Shown: one piece after another, positions 1 to 4,413 of the stretch
How the letters are laid out: every line of letters starts with the position of its first letter
Numbering within the stretch: position 1 is the first letter of the stretch
Assembly (NCBI GenBank): GCA_022449705.1
Contig: JAKURS010000055.1
Coordinates: 1-6,201 of the forward strand
Origin: Candidatus Poseidoniia archaeon
GTDB lineage: Archaea; Thermoplasmatota; Poseidoniia; MGIII; CG-Epi1
Length of the DNA: 6,201 nt
Direction: 5' to 3'
Made by a program: the position numbers and the translations under genes
The notes under the pieces: model-generated
What the model saw: the letters and a program-made list of their open reading frames with translations, nothing else
Told to the model about the DNA's origin: nothing
Databases searched by the model: none

Positions 1-200
1 CATGGCGCGTCCCACGGGCGGTCGGTCCGCGTGTAGTGGTACCGATGCACTACCGCTACGGTTCACTTACGCTCGCCATTGACGACGTGCAGCCCTTCCT
101 CGACACCAGCCCCTGGCCGGTGGTGGACCTCGGCAGCGAGATGGAACTAGAGCAGGAAGACCTGCCGGCACAGCCGGAGGTGTGGAGGTTCCTGGGCTGA
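1..200 (+). CDS. MBL-fold (metallo-beta-lactamase superfamily) hydrolase, 3' fragment
   Basis: Only the last 65 codons are present; the gene enters from the left edge, with codons in phase from base 3 and the stop TGA at 198-200. The fragment reads VVVPMHYRYG near its start, followed by an IDDVQPFL helix and a late DLGSEMEL strand. This is the usual C-terminal layout of UlaG/UPF0173-like metal-dependent hydrolases (COG2220), in which the PMHY histidine (codon 48-50) is a conserved active-site position of the metal-binding fold. The main HxHxDH metal site would lie upstream, outside the window, so substrate and activity cannot be judged. The stop overlaps the next gene's ATG by one base (TGATG), which suggests co-translation with the membrane protein downstream. 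Family is likely; exact function is unknown. Confidence 0.7.
   Translation, partial: WRVPRAVGPRVVVPMHYRYGSLTLAIDDVQPFLDTSPWPVVDLGSEMELEQEDLPAQPEVWRFLG
184..189 (+). promoter_or_regulatory. Shine-Dalgarno GGAGGT deciding the ATG at 200
   Basis: GGAGGT lies ten bases upstream of ATG 200. The in-frame GTG at 182 has its nearest GGAGG (176-180) only one base away, too close for normal initiation, so ATG 200 is preferred. The site lies inside the 3' end of the upstream hydrolase gene. Confidence 0.55.
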
Positions 201-823
201 TGGACCTGCACCTCTACCGCCGCTTCAATCACACCGTAGTGGCATGCTACATAGTCTACTTCCTGCTGCCGTCGACGCTGTTCGGTATTGAGCGATTTGC
301 CTTCGCAGCTGGCTTCTGGTTTGCCACCGCCGCAGTCGAGACAATACGGCTGCGCTCCGCCCGCGAAATGCCCGGCATGCGTGACTACGAGCAGCGCCGC
401 ATCGCCGGCTTCCTCTGGTTCACCAGCGGCACGACCCTGCTGCTGGCGGCACATGAGTATCTCGGCGTTGGTCAAGCAGTGGTAATGGCAACCATTATTG
501 CCGCTGCTTACACCGACCCGCTACTGGGCGAGCTGAAGCCGCGACTACCACGCCAGCAGGCATTTGGCTGCGGCGTCGTGACGGCGTTCCTGATTTATAT
601 AGTCATCTTCGGGATGGCAGGCGACCTTTCCGGTGCCGTCCTTGGTTATGCACTAGTCGCTGCAGCCGTGATGGTCGCAGCCGAGCTGCCGACCGTGAAG
701 TGGCTGGATGACGACCTGCTGATGCAGCTGGCACCGGTGGCAGTGCTGATGCTGCTGGCGGCACTGCAGGGAACGCCGCAACTGCCGGGTGACGTGGTGA
801 TGGAGGTGCTGGAGTGCTGCTGA
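200..823 (+). CDS. Divergent SEC59/DGK1/VTE5-type membrane protein (polyprenol or lipid kinase family)
   Basis: A 207-residue, strongly hydrophobic protein with about six membrane segments. The order of landmarks resembles the dolichol kinase / phytol kinase / CTP-dependent diacylglycerol kinase family (COG0170). These are RRFNH near the N-terminus (7-11), ETIRLR (47-52), MRDYEQRRIAG (60-70) before a glycine-containing helix, TDPLLGE (105-111), and AELPTVKWLDDD (161-172) at the start of the last helix. Members phosphorylate polyprenols, phytol or diacylglycerol in the membrane using a nucleoside triphosphate. Two family landmarks are weak here: the usual K(S/T)xxGS after the central motif reads RQQAFGCG (118-125), and the late DDN...P motif reads DDDLLMQLAP. 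Activity may therefore differ or be lost. The start overlaps the preceding stop (TGATG) and the 3' end overlaps the next small gene by ten bases. Family assignment is from motif memory, not a search. Confidence 0.5.
   Translation: MDLHLYRRFNHTVVACYIVYFLLPSTLFGIERFAFAAGFWFATAAVETIRLRSAREMPGMRDYEQRRIAGFLWFTSGTTLLLAAHEYLGVGQAVVMATIIAAAYTDPLLGELKPRLPRQQAFGCGVVTAFLIYIVIFGMAGDLSGAVLGYALVAAAVMVAAELPTVKWLDDDLLMQLAPVAVLMLLAALQGTPQLPGDVVMEVLECC
802..807 (+). promoter_or_regulatory. Shine-Dalgarno GGAGGT for the 54-aa membrane protein
   Basis: GGAGGT sits six bases before GTG 814, an ideal spacing. It is the main support that the short reading frame 814-978 is translated, because no other start codon in that frame has comparable support. 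Confidence 0.55.
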
Positions 824-978
824 ATATCTACCTGGGGCTGCTATACCTCGCACTGGCTGCGGTAGGCCTGCTCTTCCTGCAGCAGGGCTACTGGCCCATC
901 ACCCTACTATTGTGGGGTGGCAACGCGCTGCCCGGGGCATTGCTGGCGCGGTCGCTCGGAGGCGACAATGCTGATTGA
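814..978 (+). CDS. 54-residue two-helix membrane protein, unknown function
   Basis: A short frame starts at GTG 814 and ends at TGA 976-978. It fills the otherwise empty stretch between the kinase-like membrane protein and the M24 peptidase, overlapping the first by 10 bases and the second by 11. The product has two hydrophobic stretches, about residues 2-22 (NIYLGLLYLALAAVGLLFLQ) and 27-45 (WPITLLLWGGNALPGALLA), joined by QQGY, and a short polar tail ending in DNAD. A strong GGAGGT six bases upstream and the tight fit between neighbours argue for a real gene. It might be a helper subunit of the membrane enzyme encoded just before it, but that is inference from position alone. I recognise no family. 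Confidence 0.55.
   Translation: MLLNIYLGLLYLALAAVGLLFLQQGYWPITLLLWGGNALPGALLARSLGGDNAD
958..962 (+). promoter_or_regulatory. Shine-Dalgarno GGAGG deciding the M24 peptidase start
   Basis: GGAGG lies five bases before ATG 968. The longer in-frame alternative, GTG 917, would add 17 residues rich in Cys, Arg and Gly that do not resemble a creatinase N-terminus, and it has no such site. ATG 968 is therefore preferred. Confidence 0.6.
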
Positions 979-2071
979 TTATAGGCGGCGCTGGGCTGGC
1001 GTACGGAGCGCGCTGCGTGAAGCGGACGCGGACGTGTTTGTCGCTGCAGCAGCGGCCAACACGCGCTGGCTCGCATCGGCCGAATCACCGCCTGGATCGC
1101 CCCCAGGCTCCACGTTGAACTATGTCGTCGTACCGCAACGCGGTGCACCAATCGGGATTACTTCTTCGCTTGAGGGACACCGCTGCCGGAAAGAAACAGC
1201 AGTGAAGGACTTGCGGCTCTGGTCAGGCTATCCCGACGTCGGTGCGGAGCATACATCGGCCAAGACAGCGCTGAAAGCCCTGCTCGAAGAAAAGGAAGCG
1301 AGGAGTGTCCTAGCGGACCGTACGTTGCGGCTCCAGCGCGGTATTTCCGTTCAAAATTCGACCGCTGTGCGCGACCTGCGCGCCTGCAAGGCACCTGATG
1401 AGCTGGAGCGCATCCGTATTGCTGTCAGGCATGCAGATGCCGGGCAGCGATTTGCGCGTGAATTGTGTGAAGCGGGTGCAGAGCTAACGGAGTTCGAGGT
1501 GGCGGCAGAAATAGACTACTTCATACGACGACGTGGAGTACAGGAGACCTCCTTTACGACTATAATTGCCTCTGGATCGAATGCTGCGTTCTCGCACCAC
1601 TCGCCCGGCCGGCGGCGATTACGCAATGGAGACCCGGTCATCTGCGATTTCGGGGTTTTCTGGAAGGGGTACTGCTCCGACATCACGCGCACCTATTTTG
1701 TCGGCAGCAGCCCCGCCCCGAAATGGCGACGGCGCTATGCCATGGTGTTAGAGGCAAACCAGCGTTCGCAGAATGCACTGCGCCACGGGGCGGTAGCGCA
1801 GGATGTGGACGGCGCGGGGCGAAACTTCCTCGGCCGCAGCGGAGTCGGCAGGCATTTCGTCCATGGTACCGGCCACGGCTTCGGCCTCGAGGTGCATGAA
1901 TGGCCGTCGATTACCTATGGCCAGAAGACAGTACTGCAGAAGGGGATGACCGTAACCATCGAGCCGGGCCTCTACTTCCCACGACAGGGCGGTATTCGAA
2001 TTGAGGACGACTTACTGGTAACACGCTCCGGCTCTGAGGTGCTGACGCACTCCGCGAAGGCGTTATACTGA
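968..2071 (+). CDS. M24 family Xaa-Pro dipeptidase/aminopeptidase
   Basis: The 367-residue product has the two-domain plan of proline peptidases: a creatinase-like N-terminal domain (about 1-130) and a pita-bread catalytic domain (about 140-360). All five metal ligands of the family can be placed: D227 (ICDFGVF), D238 (CSDITRTYF), H303 (HGTGHGFGLEVHE), E332 (TIEPGLY) and E346 (RIEDD). The HHSPG motif just before the first ligand is also typical. Such enzymes use two divalent metal ions to cleave the bond before proline, recycling cytosolic peptides; whether this one takes dipeptides (PepQ) or longer peptides (PepP) cannot be read from sequence. Its length fits archaeal and bacterial PepQ-like proteins. 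It overlaps the preceding 54-aa gene by 11 bases and is followed after 18 bases by elp3. Confidence 0.9.
   Translation: MLIDYRRRWAGVRSALREADADVFVAAAAANTRWLASAESPPGSPPGSTLNYVVVPQRGAPIGITSSLEGHRCRKETAVKDLRLWSGYPDVGAEHTSAKTALKALLEEKEARSVLADRTLRLQRGISVQNSTAVRDLRACKAPDELERIRIAVRHADAGQRFARELCEAGAELTEFEVAAEIDYFIRRRGVQETSFTTIIASGSNAAFSHHSPGRRRLRNGDPVICDFGVFWKGYCSDITRTYFVGSSPAPKWRRRYAMVLEANQRSQNALRHGAVAQDVDGAGRNFLGRSGVGRHFVHGTGHGFGLEVHEWPSITYGQKTVLQKGMTVTIEPGLYFPRQGGIRIEDDLLVTRSGSEVLTHSAKALY
2063..2068 (+). promoter_or_regulatory. Candidate TATA box for a leaderless elp3 transcript
   Basis: TTATAC starts exactly 27 bases before the GTG start of elp3, in a GC-rich neighbourhood, with the purine-rich GCGAAGG just upstream. 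elp3 has no recognisable Shine-Dalgarno. In archaea a TATA box lies roughly 25 bases upstream of the transcription start, so this would put the start of the RNA at or beside the GTG. The bases also encode the last Leu-Tyr of the peptidase and part of its stop, so chance is a real alternative. A bacterial -10 reading (TATACT with CTGACG 16 bases upstream) is possible too. Confidence 0.3.
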
Positions 2072-2089
2072 CACTGCGCTGACGCGAGC

Positions 2090-3589
2090 GTGAGTGTTGC
2101 AGCACGCGTGGTGGAACGGTTGCTGGAAGAGCGGCCGCAGTCGCGTGACGCAGTCGAGCGCATCAAGCTGGACGTGGCGCGTTCCAGCAGCACGGCGGGG
2201 CTGCCGGCCAATAACGAACTGCTGGCACAGCTGGACGCAAAGGCAGAGCCGGAGCTGGCAAGGCTATTGCGGGTCAAGCCAATGCGCACCTCTGCCGGTG
2301 TAGCTCCCGTAGCAATCATGACCTCGCCGGCACCCTGCCCGCATGGCACCTGCACCTACTGCCCAGGCGGACCTGTAAACGACGCACCGCAATCATATAC
2401 AGGCCACGAACCGGCGGCACGGCGCGGGGCGCGGCATGGCTACGACCCGAAAGCACAGGTGGCCGCAAGGCTGGAGCAGTATACGCGCAACGGGCACCCA
2501 ACAGACAAGGTCGAGCTAATTATCATGGGTGGCACCTTCACCGCCCGCGAGCCGGAATACCAGGACGAGTTCCTGCTCGGCGCGTTCCGGACGCTGAACG
2601 GTGCGTCGAGCGACTCGCTCGACGCGGCACTGGCGGCCAACGCCACCGCACCACACCGCTGTGTTGCGCTGACGATGGAGACACGCCCCACCGAGTGCAG
2701 CGACTGGGCGGTACACCAGATGCGGCGGCAGGGAGCGACGCGCGTCGAAATCGGCGTCCAGTGCTTGGATGATGCAGTGCTCGACAAACTCAATCGGCAA
2801 CAGTCGGTCGATGACGTGATTGCAGCGACACGACGACTTAAGCGCGCCGGATTGAAGGTGGTCTACCACCTGATGCCCGGCCTTCCAGGAATGTCACCCG
2901 AGAAGGACCGGCGCGACTTCGCGCGGCTCTTCAGCGAGCCGGATTTCCAGCCCGACATGCTCAAGCTCTACCCGACGCTGCTGGTCAAGGGTGCTCCGCT
3001 CGCCGCCAATCCGGGCAACTGGGTACCATACGATACCGAGATAGCGGCCAACGTGGTCGCCGACCTGAAAGAGATGGTGCCACCGTGGGTCCGCATCCAG
3101 CGAATCCAGCGCGACATCCCCAAGCACCAGATTATCGCCGGCGTGATGAACTCAAACCTGCGGCAGTATGCGCGGCGCGAGCTGAAGCGGCGCGGCAAGC
3201 GCTGCGCCTGCATCAACTGCCGCGAACTATGGCGCGCCCGCATCGACCTAGCCGACGCGGAGCTGCGGACACGCAATTACGAGGCGAGCGGAGGCACCGA
3301 GTATTTTGTCTCGCTCGAAGCAGGGCGCAAGCTGCTCGCCTACCTGCGTCTGCGGCACGACGAACAGGCGACCGTGCGGGAGCTGAAGGTCACTGGCCAG
3401 GCCGCCCGGCTAGGCGCGGAAGACAGTGGTGTTCAGCACCGCGGGCTCGGCACACGGCTGATGGGAATCGCCGAGGATATGTCCAGTGATTTCGGACGCT
3501 TGCGCGTCACCCATGGCGTCGGGACGCTGGAATACTACCGCAAGCTGGGTTACGAGCTGGACGGCAGCTACGTCGTGAAGGCTCTCTGA
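2090..3589 (+). CDS. elp3: Elp3-type tRNA U34 carboxymethyltransferase (radical SAM plus GNAT)
   Basis: The 499-residue protein matches Elp3 throughout. A short N-terminal helical part is followed by a radical SAM domain with the Elp3-specific CX4CX2C cluster motif at C83, C88 and C91 (CPHGTCTYCPGG), then ELIIMGGTF, METRP, VEIGVQC and YHLMPGLPGM. KLYPTLLVKG, IQRIQRDIP and the cysteine knuckle C372/C374/C377 (GKRCACINCRE) lead to a C-terminal GNAT acetyltransferase domain with Q449-HRGLG, the acetyl-CoA loop, and LEYYRKLGY. Archaeal Elp3 acts alone: it uses acetyl-CoA and SAM-derived radicals to place a carboxymethyl group on C5 of uridine 34 in tRNA anticodons, tuning decoding. GTG 2090 is the only upstream start in frame and gives a length slightly below typical archaeal Elp3. 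The segment usually reading NRGH is NRQQ here. The stop overlaps the next gene's ATG by one base. Confidence 0.95.
   Translation: MSVAARVVERLLEERPQSRDAVERIKLDVARSSSTAGLPANNELLAQLDAKAEPELARLLRVKPMRTSAGVAPVAIMTSPAPCPHGTCTYCPGGPVNDAPQSYTGHEPAARRGARHGYDPKAQVAARLEQYTRNGHPTDKVELIIMGGTFTAREPEYQDEFLLGAFRTLNGASSDSLDAALAANATAPHRCVALTMETRPTECSDWAVHQMRRQGATRVEIGVQCLDDAVLDKLNRQQSVDDVIAATRRLKRAGLKVVYHLMPGLPGMSPEKDRRDFARLFSEPDFQPDMLKLYPTLLVKGAPLAANPGNWVPYDTEIAANVVADLKEMVPPWVRIQRIQRDIPKHQIIAGVMNSNLRQYARRELKRRGKRCACINCRELWRARIDLADAELRTRNYEASGGTEYFVSLEAGRKLLAYLRLRHDEQATVRELKVTGQAARLGAEDSGVQHRGLGTRLMGIAEDMSSDFGRLRVTHGVGTLEYYRKLGYELDGSYVVKAL
2603..2625. repeat. Perfect 23-base palindrome inside elp3 (11-base arms, single central base)
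   Basis: The arm GCGTCGAGCGA (2603-2613) and its exact reverse complement TCGCTCGACGC (2615-2625) flank one central C. It falls in a poorly conserved part of the radical SAM domain encoding ASSDSLDA. As RNA it could form a stem of about nine pairs with a five-base loop; as DNA it is a symmetric site. Amino acid constraint may explain part of it (repeated Ser/Asp codons). Confidence 0.6.
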
Positions 3590-3876
3590 TGACGAAGATT
3601 TCCATCTCCCGTGCCGACGCCACGGATGGATGGATGATGACCGTGCGTGTCGCTGAAGGAAGCAGCGCAACGGAGCACCGCGTCGGCCTGTCGCGTGACT
3701 ATCACGTGAAGCTTACGCAAGGCTGTGCTACGCCAGAACAGCTGGCTGAAGCATCATTCCGCTTCCTGCTCGAGCGCGAGCCGAAGGAAAGCATCCTGCG
3801 CAGCTTCGAGATGCCGGTTATTGCACACTACTTTCCGGAATATGAGCGGCGGATTGGCGACTACCTGCCGGAATGA
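3589..3876 (+). CDS. Conserved 95-aa protein of unknown function, coupled to elp3
   Basis: The ATG at 3589 shares its A with the elp3 stop (TGATG), with a modest GAAGG seven bases upstream, so the two are probably translated together. The product has an N-terminal half that looks like beta strands (WMMTVRVAEGSSATEHRVGLS), then a helical half with FLLEREPKESILRSFEMPV and HYFPEYERRIGDYL. I recognise this C-terminal signature from small uncharacterised proteins in several bacterial and archaeal lineages, but I know no function or domain name with certainty. No signal peptide, membrane segment or catalytic motif is visible. Coupling to elp3 hints at a role near translation, but this is position-based inference only; the co-occurrence could be local to this lineage. 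Confidence 0.8.
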   Translation: MTKISISRADATDGWMMTVRVAEGSSATEHRVGLSRDYHVKLTQGCATPEQLAEASFRFLLEREPKESILRSFEMPVIAHYFPEYERRIGDYLPE

Positions 3877-3911
3877 GTGCTAAATATCACCATGCACTGG
3901 GGCCAGCATGA
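3873..3911 (+). other. Possible 12-codon minicistron bridging two genes by ATGA overlaps
   Basis: A frame from ATG 3873 to TGA 3909-3911 encodes MSAKYHHALGPA. Its start overlaps the stop of the 95-aa gene as ATGA (3873-3876) and its stop overlaps the ATG of the zinc-ribbon gene as ATGA (3908-3911). It could hand ribosomes from one gene to the next across the 31-base gap. It has no good ribosome binding site and is short enough to be chance. Confidence 0.15.
3881..3888 (+). promoter_or_regulatory. Candidate TATA box for a leaderless zinc-ribbon transcript
   Basis: TAAATATC is the most AT-rich eight bases in this part of the window and begins exactly 27 bases before ATG 3908. That is the same distance as the box before elp3. 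The zinc-ribbon gene has no clear Shine-Dalgarno (only GGGGCC nearby). The arrangement fits an archaeal TATA box driving a leaderless mRNA. The purine-rich GAATGAG just upstream could act as a BRE, though this is weak. Confidence 0.35.
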
Positions 3912-4099
3912 CCAACTACCATTGCCATGACTGCGGCATGTCGGTCAGCGGCCTGACCTGCGGCGGCTGCGGCGCCGACCTGGTGCCCGGCTCGGTGACC
4001 AAGAAAGACGGTACCGTTGTTTCCACGTCGGAGTGCCCGGCCGGCTGCGGCCGCATCAAGTCACCGATGTGCTGCGGCAACGATATGCACGCACATTAG
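3908..4099 (+). CDS. 63-aa cysteine-rich zinc-ribbon protein
   Basis: A small acidic-to-neutral protein with eight cysteines: CxxC at 6/9, CxxC at 18/21, CPAGC at 43/47 and adjacent C55-C56, plus histidines at 5, 7, 61 and 63. The first two CxxC pairs form a classic zinc-ribbon arrangement (CHDCGMSV...CGGCGADL). The second half (SECPAGCGRIKSPMCCGNDM) looks like another metal site. I recall similar short proteins with a KSPxCCGxDM ending in marine archaea, where they are uncharacterised. Proteins this small with ribbons often bind nucleic acid or another protein, but no role can be assigned. It ends the plus-strand block, and its TAG shares two bases with the stop of the convergent cupin gene. 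Confidence 0.85.
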   Translation: MTNYHCHDCGMSVSGLTCGGCGADLVPGSVTKKDGTVVSTSECPAGCGRIKSPMCCGNDMHAH

Positions 4100-4413
4100 C
4101 GTCTGACTGCGTCCAGGCTCACGACCGTCTTTTCTCCAATAACTTCCGCCGAGTGCTCAGCATCGGCTGGCACCTCAAGCCAGTCACCAGGCCCCAGATC
4201 TACAAACTGGCCATGCATCCCCATGCGGAAGGTGCCCTCGAGCACCACGTCAATCTTTGCCTCGCCGTGGACGTGCAGGGGGAAACGGGTGCCCGGGGAG
4301 TAGGTATAGCGCGCCACGGAATAGCCGCGCGCCTCGAGAAGCGCGCGCAGTTTCGTCTCGCTGGGAGAACCGTCCTGCTCTGCGTCCCAGCGCCGGATTG
4401 CGAGAGTGCTCAC
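4096..4413 (-). CDS. Small single-domain cupin protein
   Basis: The 105-residue product has a single cupin barrel. Motif 1 is GTRFPLHVHGEAKIDVVLEG (41-60) with H47 and H49; motif 2 is GDWLEVPADAEHS (76-88) with H87. These histidines are the expected metal ligands. The position of the classical motif-1 glutamate four residues after the second histidine is K53, and E51 is a possible substitute, so the metal site is not fully standard; related stand-alone cupins also carry lysine here. Substrate is unknown; small cupins include enzymes, isomerases and sensory domains. The GTG start at 4413 overlaps the stop of the AAA+ gene as GTGA, with no good ribosome binding site, so translation is probably coupled. 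Unlike the AAA+ gene it has the high GC of the opposite strand's genes. Confidence 0.85.
   Translation of the reverse strand: MSTLAIRRWDAEQDGSPSETKLRALLEARGYSVARYTYSPGTRFPLHVHGEAKIDVVLEGTFRMGMHGQFVDLGPGDWLEVPADAEHSAEVIGEKTVVSLDAVRR

Noticed and set aside
917..967. Upstream GTG 917 as the M24 peptidase start
   Set aside because: The extra 17 residues do not look like the family, and GGAGG five bases before ATG 968 is a much better signal.
2440..2869. Long minus-strand frames opposite elp3
   Set aside because: They mirror the strongly conserved Elp3 radical SAM region and encode low-complexity Ser/Arg-rich sequence with no ribosome binding sites.
4124..4138. T-rich GTCTTTTCTCC as an archaeal terminator for the plus-strand block
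   Set aside because: Only one run of four T, interrupted by C, inside the convergent cupin gene; too weak to call.
4326..4347. Inverted repeat CGCGCGC ... GCGCGCG with an eight-base loop
   Set aside because: Alternating C and G runs pair with themselves easily, and it lies within the cupin coding sequence with no U-rich tail, so it is not a terminator.
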